Shown piece after piece: positions 9,547 to 20,100 of a stretch of 64,000 nucleotides of DNA. The stretch is from Channallabes apus (lineage: Eukaryota; Chordata; Actinopteri; Siluriformes; Clariidae). The stretch lies in the NCBI GenBank assembly GCA_030522415.1, contig CM060105.1, forward strand, positions 19,714,777 to 19,778,776. Direction: 5' to 3'. Within the stretch, counting starts at the first letter, position 1, and every line of letters begins with the position of its first letter. A program made the position numbers and the translations under genes. The notes beneath the pieces were generated by a model. It was not told the origin of the DNA, ran no database searches, and saw only the letters and a list, made by a program, of their open reading frames with translations.

Positions 9547-9629
9547 ACATTTGCATAAAAAAAAACCAATATACAATCTTTGATTAAAAAAACTGAGACT
9601 GTATATTGTTTTTTTTTTTATGCAAATGT
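9547..9629. repeat. Near-perfect 32-bp inverted repeat (hairpin)
   Basis: The left arm 9547-9578 starts acatttgcat, runs through a poly(A) stretch and ends atacaatc. The right arm 9597-9629 is its reverse complement with one length difference in the A/T run and one mismatch. The loop is about 18 nt. Each arm carries an octamer-like ATTTGCAT. It could be the remains of a MITE or a cruciform-forming site. I see no TSD that settles this. Confidence 0.8.
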
Positions 9630-10033
9630 TTTTTTAATTAATCGTCTATTCACAGTCTTAACTAATTTCGACTGTCAAGCTTCATGTGCTAAATGGGTGA
9701 TTCATTTAATCGCTTGAATCTACTGTATGATGGACACCAGAGATAATCTGCGTAACGTACTGTAGAGAGATTCAGAGAGTCTGGTAAAAAATTATGTACT
9801 GTATAGAGACCTTGTATAAAGAAAATGTTTTGGAAGACTGAACCAATTAGACCATCTTAAATTTTGGTCTGAAAGTTGAAGAAGCCTGCTTTTGCATTAA
9901 AAGAAAAAAGCATTGCATTAGATTTGGATTTGAGAAAATCATTTGACAAAGTTGTGTCCCATGATTCAGATTTTGAGTTAAGCGGTACAGTATATTCTGG
10001 ACTAGACCAAGAATCAGTTTCTGCTTTTTATTA

Positions 10034-11580
10034 CAAACCGGATTCCAAAAAAGTTGGGACACTAAACAAATTGTGAATAAAAACTGAGTGCAATGATGTG
10101 GAGATGGCAAATGTCAATATTTTATTCAGAATAGAACATAGATGACAGATCAAAAGTTTAATCCGAGAAAATGTATCATTTTAAAGGAAAAATATGTTGA
10201 TTCCAAATTTCACGGTGTCAACAAATCCCAAAGAAGTTGGGACAAGTAGCAATAAGAGGCTGGAAAAAGTAAATTTGAGCATAACGAAGAGCTGGAAGAC
10301 CAATTAATAGTAATTAGATTAATTGGCAACATGATTGGGTATAAAAAGAGCTTCTCAGAGTGGCAGTGTCTCTCAGAAGCCAAGATGGGTAGAGGATCAC
10401 CAATTCCCACAATGTTGCGCAGAAAGATAGTAGAGCAATATCAGAAAGGCGAAAAATTGCAAAGACTTTGCAGTTATCATCATCAACTGTGCATAACATC
10501 ACCCGAAGATTCAGAGAATCTGGAACAATCTCTGTGCGTAAGGGTCAAGGGAGTAAAACCATACTGGATGCGCGTGATCTCCGGGCCCTTAAACGACACT
10601 GCACCACAAACAGGAATGCTACTGTAAAGGAAATCACAGAATGGGCTCAGGAATACTTCCAGAAACCATTGTCAGTGAACACAATCCACCGTGCCATCCG
10701 CCGTTGCCAGCTGAAACTCTACAGTGCAAAGAAGAAGCCATTTCTAAGCAAGATCCACAATGGATCATTTAAAATGGAGTGTGGCAAAATGGAAGACTGT
10801 TCTGTGGTCAGACGAGTCACGATTCGAAGTTCTTGTTGGAAATGTGGGACGCCATGTCATCCGGACCAAAGAGGACAAGGACAACCCAAGTTGTTATCAA
10901 CGCTCAGTTCAGAAGCCTGCATCTCTGATGGTATGGGGTTGCATGAGTGCGTGTGGCATGGGCAGCTTGCATGTCTGGAAAGGCACCATCAATGCAGAAA
11001 AATATATTCAGCTTCTAGAACAACATCTAGTCATCTCTTTCAGGGAAGACCCTGCATTTTTCAACAAGATAATGCCAGACCACATTCTGCATCAATCACA
11101 ACATCATGGCTGCGTAGGAGAAGGATCCGGGTACTGAAATGGCCAGTCTGCAGTCCAGATCTTTCCCCTATAGAGAACATTTGGCGCATCATAAAGAGGA
11201 AGGTGCGACAAAGAAGGCCCAAGACGATTGAACAGTTAAAGGCCTGTATTAGACAAGAATGGGAGAGCATTCCTATTTCTAAACTTGAGAAACTGGTCTC
11301 CTCAGTCCCCAGACGTCTGTTGAGTGTTGTAAGAAGAAGGGGAGACGCCACACAGTGGTGAAAATGGCCTTGTCCCAACTTTTTTGGGATTTGTTGACAC
11401 CATGACATTTTGATTCACCATATTTTTCCCTTAAAATGATACATTTTCTCAGTTTAAACTTCTGTTCCGTGATTTATGTTCTATTCTGAATAAAATATTG
11501 ACATTTGCCATCTCCACATCATTGCATTCAGTTTTTATTCACAATTTGTTTAGTGTCCCAACTTTTTTGGAATCCGGTTT

Positions 11581-11581
<1 letters not shown>
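10034..11581 (+). mobile_element. Tc1-like transposon with IR/DR ends
   Basis: 1548-bp element bounded by TA duplications (10032-10033 and 11582-11583) and terminal inverted repeats of about 210 bp beginning CAAACCGGATTCC. Each end carries two copies of the transposase-binding-type direct repeat: outer ttccaaaaaagttgggac and inner atcccaaagaagttgggac on the left, mirrored on the right. This is the IR/DR organisation of the Sleeping Beauty-type Tc1 group. The internal transposase is frameshifted. Confidence 0.93.
10385..11361 (+). pseudogene. Tc1 transposase, frameshifted
   Basis: Reading starts MGRGSPIPTMLRRKIVEQYQ in one frame. It shifts at an A run near 10455 to a second frame with the helix-turn-helix region (STVHNITRRFRESGTISVRK), returns to the first frame near 10760 for the catalytic Asp ([15 protein letters not shown], then [12 protein letters not shown]), and goes back near 11050 for [11 protein letters not shown] and WPVCSPDLSPIENIW, ending GDATQW. 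All DD34E landmarks remain visible, but at least three frameshifts prevent one product. The full frame would be about 325 residues, roughly normal for Tc1. Confidence 0.9.

Positions 11582-11625
<44 letters not shown>
11582..11625. repeat. (ATT)n microsatellite
   Basis: About 14 ATT units between the right end of the Tc1 element and the head of the SINE at 11625. A shorter ATT run ends that SINE. Confidence 0.95.
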
Positions 11626-11823
11626 GGTGTTTCGCCTGCCATGCGGAAGGCCCGGGTTCGATTCCCAGCCAGTTCCCAAACCCCAGCCACTGGATGCAGT
11701 GCCGGATACAAGCCCGGATACAATGGGAGGGTTGCGTCAGGAAGGGCATCCGGCGTAAAAACCTGTGCCAAGTTGTAGTGCGGGAGCAGCCGAAAGACCA
11801 AAAAAATTATTATTATTATTATT
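11625..11823 (+). mobile_element. tRNA-derived SINE with ATT tail
   Basis: The head has a B-box ggttcgattcc (about 11655) after gtttcgcctgccatgcgg. The body includes the V-SINE-like core ggaagggcatccggcgtaaa. The tail is an ATT repeat. The ATT tracts on both sides may be the insertion target or target duplication, so exact boundaries cannot be fixed. Confidence 0.75.
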
Positions 11824-11854
11824 GAAGCTAAAAGCAAGTCCACATGATCTAGAT

Positions 11855-12036
11855 CAGGGATCTTCATCATCAAACCTGGAGGATCAGTATCCAATAAAGT
11901 TTGTGATTTGTCAACACCTCAACACACGCACTAAACCTAGTTGTAGACAGTGTAGTTAAATCATCTGTGTTTGAGCAGAAGAATCACCAAACTGAATTAG
12001 ACACTGTTCCTCCAGGATTGGAGTGGAACGTCCCTG
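11855..12036. mobile_element. hAT-like MITE, 182 bp
   Basis: Starts CAGGGATCTTC and ends with the partial inverted repeat ...ACGTCCCTG. The flanking 8-bp direct repeats atctagat (11847-11854) and ctctagat (12037-12044) match at 7 of 8 positions. The interior resembles the cctggagga...tcctccagg arrangement typical of short fish hAT elements. No coding sequence. Confidence 0.75.
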
Positions 12037-12440
12037 CTCTAGATAATATTGAGAAATTCTCAAAAGAAATTAAACTAGCTTTGGGGCAACCTAAAGGTCA
12101 TTCAAATAATCTGAATGGGGAGCGGGGAAAAAAGTATATGTGCTCTGAATATAGCCCAAAAAATTGTGTGCTAGCAGTAAGGGACATACTAAAGACACAC
12201 AGTATGATCTTGAAGATGTTTCTCCATGAATCTGAGTGACATCCAGACTTTTTTTCCCATATTATTCAGGCTATTATTAATTATTGTCATGATAAAGGTT
12301 AAGATTATAGCAAAGAACTGACTGGCTGATTTGGGTCAGTCCATTGATTTAAAAAAAGAGAATGAATTGACAATAAATAGAAATAGATTATTATTGATTA
12401 ATTACTGTAAATGCATTATTTTGTTAGACAAATATGAATT

Positions 12441-12831
12441 GGGCGGCGCGGTGGTGTAGCGGTTAGCACTGTCGCCTTGCACCGCCAGGGTCCGGGTTCG
12501 ATTCCCCGGCCAGGCTCGATTCCCGTCTCTGTGTGCATGGAGTTTGCATGTTCTCCCCGTGCTTGGTGGGTTTCCTCCGGGTACTCCGGTTTCCTCCCAC
12601 AGTCCAAAGACATGTAGGTTAGGTTAATTGACATTCCAAATTGCCCGTAGTGTGTGAATGAGTGTGTGTATGTGAGTATGAGTGTGTGCCCTGCGATGGA
12701 TTGGCACCCTGTCCAGGGTGTACCCCGCCTTGTGCCCTAAGTTTCCTGGGATAGGCTACAGGCCCCCGCGACCCTGTATATAAGGATAAAGCGGTACAGA
12801 AAATGAATGAATGAATGAATGAATGAATGAA
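12441..12831 (+). mobile_element. Full-length tRNA-derived SINE (DANA/HE1/V-SINE-like)
   Basis: Complete copy with A-box tggtgtagcgg (12452-12462), B-box ggttcgattcc (12495-12505), the body with ttcctcccacagtccaaaga, gatggattggcaccctgtcc and gggtgtaccccgcctt, and a GAAT repeat tail. The 11-bp target duplication aaatatgaatt lies at 12430-12440 and 12832-12842. It is transcribed by RNA polymerase III in its class and is mobilised by a LINE partner. The good TSD and intact boxes make this the best-preserved SINE here. Confidence 0.93.
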
Positions 12832-13150
12832 AAATATGAATTGAGGTCTTCCAGATCATGTTATTTTGTATTAGGAAATTCAATGGTACTGTCACTTGTT
12901 AAACTTTTGCCTAAGGATCATATTGTATTGTGTGGGATTCTACAATTAGTTGAAGAATACTGTTTGTGAAAATTGCAACCAAAGTCTTTAAGAAACTCTG
13001 AATAAGTGGAAGATAAAATAAAGAGCATAGAAAACATACAGTACAACTCAGGTCAAGGTGCTTTACATTTGTACTGAAACACATTGATATATAATTTGAT
13101 GTTGAACACTTTTAAAGACATAAAGTGATTATGGAATATGTGTTTGGCAG

Positions 13151-13324
13151 GTGAGTGTTATTTGACAGACTGGACAACGTGGAGTTTGTGTGAACAGAGC
13201 TGCGTGGGTGGCGATGATCTTGGCCTTGGTTCGGTACAAGTGCGATCTCGAGCTGCACTCGCTGAAGAACCGGAGAACCTTGAACAGTGTCCAGAGCAAG
13301 AATGGGAGAGCCAACCATGCACAG
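13151..13324 (+). CDS. thsd7a: thsd7a coding exon (TSP1 repeat)
   Basis: Acceptor ttggcag|gt and donor acag|gtgaag, phase 1 at both ends, 174 bp. It reads ECYLTDWTTWSLCEQSCVGG, continues LGLGSVQVRSRA and ends QEWESQPC. It carries the W-x-x-W-S-x-C signature of a TSP1 repeat, a site type usually C-mannosylated on the first Trp. The segment aligns with the last TSP1 repeats of THSD7A. Symmetric phase-1 exons are typical of this gene. Confidence 0.93.
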
Positions 13325-13889
13325 GTGAAGCCGCAGTGTTCAGAACAAGTCACTCTTCAAAAACATGCTACCCATACAGTATAATACACTCCTTGGTCAA
13401 AATTGTTGCACACTCTAATATCCTATTAATCACCTTTAGCTTTGATTATGGTGTTCAATGTGGTGGTCAAGTCAGGTGTGAAAATGATGCCTTATGCGCC
13501 CAGAACCACTCTTTCACAATATAAGCCTGTGTCATCAGGGAAGGACAATTCCACTCCAGTGATTCAGCACACTCAGGTGTATAGATGACTTTTTGTTTAT
13601 TTATTTATTTATTTTTTACATTTTATTGCCAAATAATGTTGCTGGAACTAGACCAACTGAAGCAACCCCAGATCATAACATCTGTCTCCAGAGGCTTGTA
13701 CAGTATGCTCTATGCATGATGGGTGTATCACCTTATGCTCTTCCCTTCTTATCCTAACACAGTGGAATAGGGTCAATCCTGATTCATCAGACCAGAAGAA
13801 TTACTTTAAAAAATTTATTGATAATAATCCTATGGTGATGGTCATGGTAAATGCATTATGTCTATTAATCACTCTTGTTCCTCTGGCAG
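13325..13889 (+). other. thsd7a: thsd7a intron containing a Tc1 relic
   Basis: 565-bp intron. Nearly all of it (13380-13835) resembles a strongly eroded Tc1 transposon on the minus strand, including caccccagatcat-like and gattcatcagaccagaagaa motifs, a familiar Tc1 transposase antisense segment. No exon is seen. Confidence 0.7.
13380..13835 (-). mobile_element. Tc1-like relic
   Basis: Motifs such as gtcaaaattgttgcacactc, gtgatgccttatg-type text and cctgattcatcagaccagaa are recognisable as antisense Tc1 transposase, around the catalytic WSDES region. It is too degraded to define ends. Confidence 0.6.
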
Positions 13890-13985
13890 ATGGGCGCTGT
13901 TATGACTATAAATGGATGACCGGTCCATGGCGATCTTCTTCTCGCGCAGTGTGGTGTCAGCGCTCGGATGGCTTAAATGTCACAG
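13890..13985 (+). CDS. thsd7a: thsd7a coding exon (Cys-rich, N-glycosylation site)
   Basis: Acceptor ctggcag|at and donor acag|gtgagt, phase 1 at both ends, 96 bp. It reads DGRCYDYKWMTGPWRSSSRA then VWCQRSDGLNVTG. It contains an N-glycosylation sequon NVT and two Trp-rich turns typical of the C-terminal TSP1-like region of THSD7A. The following intron (13986-22424) contains the G-free repeat and the gypsy element. Confidence 0.93.
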
Positions 13986-14415
13986 GTGAGTGAGTTCCTG
14001 CCATGTCCCACACACACACTTCATATCACTGAACAACAGGCTTTTCATTGTATAGTAAATCAAATATTACTAAGTTTATTAAGAATGCAGTTTTAGGAAT
14101 TATGTAGAATATTCACCAGCCAGAATCAAATTCATGGGTATTGTTACAAGAAATGGGTTTCATGGTTTAGGCTGGAATACATTTCTCACTGTGTGAGTGG
14201 GTTTAGGCTGGACAAAGTTGTAATATACTGTAAGTTGGCATTAGGAGCTGTCACAAAACTGTTGGAGGGAAGTAGAGAGCATAATTACTTTCTCACTGTC
14301 TCTGTATGAGCTTTAAGCTTGTAATCCATGACACGCACATTTAATTCCACCTCATATTACACTCCTTGGGGTGTAGAGTAAAGTGTGTGTCTATGTATAA
14401 AAGCTGCCACCACCG

Positions 14416-15964
14416 CCAACAACACCACCAACAATACCAACACCACCACCACCAACACCAACAATACAAACACCAACAACACCACCAACAATACCAACAC
14501 CACCAACACCACCACCAACACCAACAATACAAACACCAACAATACCACCAACAATACCAACACCACCAACACCACCACCAACACCAACAATACAAACACC
14601 AACAACACCACCAACATCAACACAACCACCAACACCAACAATACAAACACCAACAACACCACCAACAATACCAACACCACCAACACCACCACCAACACCA
14701 ACAATACAAACACCAACAACACCACCAACATCAACATCAACACCACCACCAACAATACAAACACCAACAATACCACCAACAATACCAACACCACCACCAA
14801 CACCAACAATACAAACACCAACAACACCACCAACATCAACACCACCACCAACACCAACAATACAAACACCAACAACACCACCAACAATACCAACACCAAC
14901 ACCAACAATACAAACACCAACAATACCAACACCACCAACATCAACACCAACACCAACAATACCACCAACAATTCCACCAACACCAACAATACAAACACCA
15001 ACAATACCACCAACAATACCAACACCACCAACATCAACACCAACACCAACAATACAAACACCAACAACACCACCAACATCAACATCAACACCAACACCAA
15101 CAATACAAACACCAACAACACCACCAACAACACCACCAACACCAACACCAACAATACCACCAACAATTCCACCACCAACAATACCACCACCACCAACACC
15201 ACCACCAACACCAACAATACAAACACCAACAATACCACCAACAATACCAACACCACCAACATCAACACCAACACCAACAATACAAACACCAATAACACCA
15301 CCAACATCAACACCAACAATACAAACACCAACAACACCACCAACAACACCACCAACACCACCACCAACAATACAAACACCAACAATACCAACACCACCAA
15401 CATCAACACCAATACCAACACCACCACCAACACCAACAATACAAACACCAACAACACCACCAACATCAACACCACCACCAACACCAACAATACAAACACC
15501 AACAATACCACCAACAATACCAACACCACCAACATCAACACCAACACCAACAATACAAACACCAACAACACCACCAACATCAACACCAACAATACAAACA
15601 CCAACAACACCACCAACAACACCACCAACACCACCACCAACAATACAAACACCAACAATACCAACACCACCAACATCAACACCAACACCAACACCACCAC
15701 CAACACCAACAATACAAACACCAACAACACCACCAACATCAACACCACCACCAACACCAACAATACAAACACCAACAATACCACCAACAATACCAACACC
15801 ACCAACATCAACACCAACAATACCACCAACAATTCCACCACCAACAATACCAACACCACCAACACCACCACCAACACCAACAATACAAACACTAACAACA
15901 CCACCAACAATACCAACACCACCAACAATACCACCACCAAAACCACCAACAATACCAACACACA
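14416..15964. repeat. 1.55-kb G-free ACC/ACA triplet array with higher-order structure
   Basis: No G occurs on the + strand between 14416 and 15964. The array is made of three-base units (ACC, AAC, AAT, ATC) in variable blocks such as caacaatacaaacaccaaca. A 273-bp higher-order duplication is visible: the block starting caccaccaacatcaacacca at 15251 recurs at 15524 with very few changes. Because every unit is a multiple of three, both strands stay open in several frames (Asn/Thr, His/Gln, Val/Leu, Gly/Val). These are not genes. Confidence 0.96.
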
Positions 15965-16160
15965 GTAAATTATATCCATGTCTTGTCCTAAAATGCAAGG
16001 GGTTATTAATATTCATTAAATATCTTGTAATATATCAAACTCTTGTTTTACAAGTCCCTGGTTTATTTATTTATTTATTTATTTATTTGTCTTGCAGAGG
16101 CCACAAATGCCTCATTCCTAAATGCTTCAGCAATAAAATGCATCATGGGGAATGTAGAGG

Positions 16161-16188
16161 AGGGAGAGAGAGAGAGAGAGAGAGAGAG
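16161..16188. repeat. (AG)n microsatellite
   Basis: GA dinucleotide tract in the thsd7a intron. A second tract of the same phase lies about 150 bp downstream. Confidence 0.9.
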
Positions 16189-16327
16189 CTCTCTTAGGAC
16201 ATTTCAGGTGTAAATGGTTACTGAATTGGCTGCGGCTGCTGTTCACACTTCCAATCTTGGATGAAACCCAGCGCTTGTTATGGAGAAGGTCCAAGCACTG
16301 GATGAGCTTCTGTTTTCCCTCTCCTGT

Positions 16328-16332
<5 letters not shown>

Positions 16333-16371
<39 letters not shown>
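16333..16371. repeat. (AG)n microsatellite
   Basis: AG tract with one AAAG interruption. About 220 bp upstream of the gypsy 3' LTR. Confidence 0.9.
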
Positions 16372-16372
<1 letters not shown>

Positions 16373-16587
16373 TCTACAATGCCCTGTGAATGTCCATTTC
16401 AATGTATTCCCTTTTCTATTGGGTTTCCCCTCAGGCTATGACTTTTATATATATATAAATATTATATTATATATATATTGAAAGGGAAAGGAGTGCATAT
16501 TCCTCTTATTTTCTTCTTGACTGTGGAGTGATTTCTCAGCATCCTGGTGTGAGAATGCTTTTTAATTGCTTGCAGTTCTTGTGTTTA

Positions 16588-17128
16588 TGTCATGCTTCCT
16601 CCACTGAGATAGACACAAAGGCTGCAGGTGCAGGAATTAACAGTCTTTATTTATACTTCAGTCTCTTAATATCAACAAAAAATAGAACACAACAAACAAA
16701 CTCAAACTCTCCACCCCGCGGGTGGTTTCTCCCGGCGCGGTCTGCAGGCGGAAACACAAGAAAACTAGAGTGCGTTTGTAAACGCTTGACTTAACATCGA
16801 CTGGGATGACTGCTCCACGGCTGAGTCAGTGAATGTGTGGGAAGCCGTCTCGCTCCACACTACCTCGCCTGCAGATACCGCTTAGCCCTTGGGGAGAGAC
16901 ACAAAGAGACATTGGTTATACACACTGTGTGGCATAGTGGTGACCAGACGCTGTTGTATGGGTTCGGCTGGGTTAAATAGTGTGACACATGAGGTAGAGA
17001 CAGGTGCTTCCTATTCACTCATTAGGGACAGACAATGACATACACAGACACACTAGGGGGAGACAAAAGCTATGACTCAGTAAGCCGGTGATCCGGATCT
17101 CCGGGGCTGTGGCGGTTCGGATGTTACA
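16588..17128 (-). repeat. 3' LTR of gypsy element
   Basis: 541 bp, the downstream LTR in the direction of transcription (minus strand). The last 16 codons of the polyprotein and its TGA stop (17077-17079) lie inside its U3. Confidence 0.95.
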
Positions 17129-20100
17129 TTACCCCCCTCCCCAGGACCGGCTTCCTGAAGAGGAGGTGGGCGCTCCCCCTGCGTTACCAAAGGGGGTTGG
17201 GACCCGCCGACCTGATGGAATTGCCGGCGGGCGGGTCGGCCCCGGGGTCGTGGCGCAGGACGATCCGGCCGTGCCCTGTGGAACTCGGAAATGAGTTCGG
17301 GGCTCAGGATGTCCCGCGCCGGTACCCAGCTGCGTTCCTCCGGTCCATAACCCTCCCACTCCACCAGATATTGGAGCGAGCCTCCTCGCCTTCGGGAGTC
17401 CAGCAGCTGCTGGACTCTAAACGCTGGAGCGCCCTCGATCTCCACAGCCCCGGGGAGCGAGGGGGTCACGACCCCTCCGTCCAGCGGTCCCCTTCTTACT
17501 GGCCTGAGAAGAGAGATGTGAAAGGTGGGGTTAATGCGCATGTGTGAGGGGAGTTTTAACTTAAACGACACAGGGTTGATTTGTGCGACAATGGGGAAGG
17601 GACCGATGAATCGGGGGGAAAGTTTTCGACAGGGGAGGTTGAGAGAGAGGTCCTTTGTCGAGAGCCAAACCCGATCACCTACCTGGAGCGGAGGATTTTC
17701 CCCTCGCCGCCTATCGGCGAATTTCTTAAACCGGCGAACTGCTTGGGAGATATACGCATGCGCTCCCTCCCATACTTTCTCCGCTTTCTTAAACCACTCA
17801 TCCACCATGGGGATATTGGTGGGAGTGGCATCCCAGGGACAGAGCGGTGGCTGGTATCCGAGCATACATTGAAACGGCGTTAGGCCGGTTGAGGAGTGTT
17901 TTAAGGAGTTTTGTGCATATTCCGCCCAGAATAAATAGTCTGCCCATTCATGTTGTCGACTACTACAATATGCACGAAGGAATTTCCCAAGATCCTGAAC
18001 AGTCCGCTCTGCCTGTCCATTCGACTCTGGGTGATAGCCTGAGGTTAGACTAACAGTGGTCCCCAACTTCTGGAAAAAAGCTCTCCAGACTCTAGCGATA
18101 AATTGGGGACCACGATCTGAAACGATGTCCTCCGGAATACCATAGTAGCGAAACACTGTGTCGAATAGGGTTTCCGTCACCTGAGCGGCGGTCGGGAGGG
18201 CGCAGAACGGGACAAATCGACAGCCTTTGGAAAATCGATCCACCACCACTAGAACTGTCGTGTACCCTTTTGACACTGGCAGATCCGTCACAAAATCCAC
18301 CGCTAGGTGAGACCACGGTCTGTTAGGTGTGGGCAAGGGCATTAATTTACCAACTGGCAACCCTCGGGGGCTCTTAGTAGTTGCACAAGTAGCACAAGAC
18401 GAAACGACTGTTTTTACTGTTTTCCGCATATTTGGCCACCAGAACTTAGGTTCTAGCAGTTGGAATGTTTTCAATTCGCCGGGGTGTCCAGATGTGAGGT
18501 TGATGTGAGCCTCTACCGTCACTCGTTCTCGTAGTGATTCCGGTACGTAGGTTCGATCCGGCGGACAGTCAGCCGGCACGGACTCGGTCCGTGTCGCCTG
18601 TACTATCTCCGTATCGAGATCCCACGCTATCGGGGCCACCACGAGTGACGGGGGCAAAATGGGTTCAGGAGCCGTGGGCGGATCCTGCGCCGCGAAACAG
18701 CGGGAGAGCGCATCCGCTTTTATGTTTTTAGAGCCGGGGCGATAGGTAATGCTGAAATGGAAACGAGTAAAAAACAGTGCCCAGCGGGCTTGGCGAGGGT
18801 TTAGTCTTTTAGCTTGTTGGAGATACTCAAGGTTCTTATGATCAGTGAGCACCGTGAAAGGATGTTCTGCTCCCTCCAACCAATGCCTCCACTCCTCTAA
18901 CGCCGCTTTTATGGCAAGCAGTTCGCGATTTCCGATATCGTAATTGCACTCAGCAGGTGTCAGTTTTCTCGAAAAGAAAGCGCAGGGATACAGCTTCTCT
19001 GGGTGGCCATGGCGCTGTGACAGTACCGCTCCTAGTCCTACTTCCGACGCATCGACCTCGACTACGAAGGGCTTAGTTGGATCGGGAAGTTTTAATATAG
19101 GCGCCGTCGTAAAAGCTTGTTTTAGCCGCTGGAAAGCGAGACGCGCTTCCGGCGTGAACTGGCGCAACCCTTTTGGTTTTCCTTTTAACAAATTAGTGAG
19201 CGGTGCTGCCAACATACTATAGCCCCTAATAAAGCGCCTGTAAAAATTGGCAAACCCAAGGAAACTTTGTAGCGCCTTCACTGATGTGGGTTCCGGCCAT
19301 AATTGGACCGCACTGACCTTGGCCATGTCCATCATGACCCCCAGTGGCCCTATGCGATAGCCCAGAAATGCTACCTCCGTTTTATGGAATTCACATTTCT
19401 CTGCCTTCACATAGAGCCCGTGTTCCCTCAGTCGACGGAGAACGGCGGTCACATGACGGACGTGCTCCCCATATGACCGAGAGTATATCAGAATGTCATC
19501 TAAATACACTATCACAAACCGGTTCAACATATGTCGAAGCACGTCATTCATGAACCCCTGAAACACCGCAGGTGCATTCACCAGTCCATAGGCCATCACA
19601 TTATACTGATAATGACCTGATGTAGTGCTGAATGCAGTCTTCCACTCGTCTCCCTTGCGAACACGAACGAGGTTATAAGCGCTGCGAAGGTCTAGTTTAG
19701 AAAAGATGGACGCGCCTCGGAGCAGATCGATCGCGGCCGGTACCAATGGCAGTGGGTGCTTATATTTTACTGTGATAGCATTGAGCCCCCGGTAATCTAT
19801 ACACGGCCTAAGGCCCCCCCCTTTTTTTTCGATAAAAAAGAATCCTGCTGAGGCTGGAGACGTGGAGCGACTAATGAGTCCCTGTCTGAGAGCCTCTCTC
19901 ACGTATTCTTCCATTGCCCGGGTTTCAGCGAGGGACAATGGATAAATCCGCGAGCAGGGCGGTGTTTTCCCCGGCAGGAGGTCAATAGCGCAATCCCACG
20001 GTCGGTGAGGGGGAAGTCGTGCAGCAGCCCTAATACTAAACACGTCTTTTAATTTTTCGTACTCTGATGGCACTGAAGTCGAAACCATGGCGCTGGGGCT

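Larger units (their letters stand above)
2346..13150 (+). other. thsd7a: thsd7a 10.8-kb intron loaded with transposons
   Basis: This intron runs between phase-1 splice sites. Reading left to right it holds unique AT-rich DNA, an AT tract (3401-3442), a Tc1 relic (3444-7515) interrupted by an LTR element (3636-6365), TATAT/TTACA repeats near 7660-7695, a CA tract (7800-7905), mostly unique DNA with a hairpin (9547-9629), a second Tc1 element (10034-11581), a SINE in ATT repeats (11625-11823), a hAT-like MITE (11855-12036) and a full-length SINE (12441-12831). I see no exon between 2346 and 13150. Confidence 0.85.

Noticed and set aside
12441..12510. Possible tRNA gene (A and B boxes)
   Set aside because: The boxes are the tRNA-derived head of a SINE. 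No cloverleaf with acceptor stem forms, and the same head recurs at 24731 and 32291 attached to the same SINE body.
14357..16016. Frames of more than 500 codons on both strands (Asn/Thr and Val/Leu or Gly/Val)
   Set aside because: A G-free triplet array cannot make a TAG or TGA stop on the + strand, and TAA is avoided by the unit pattern. The low-complexity translation is an artefact.
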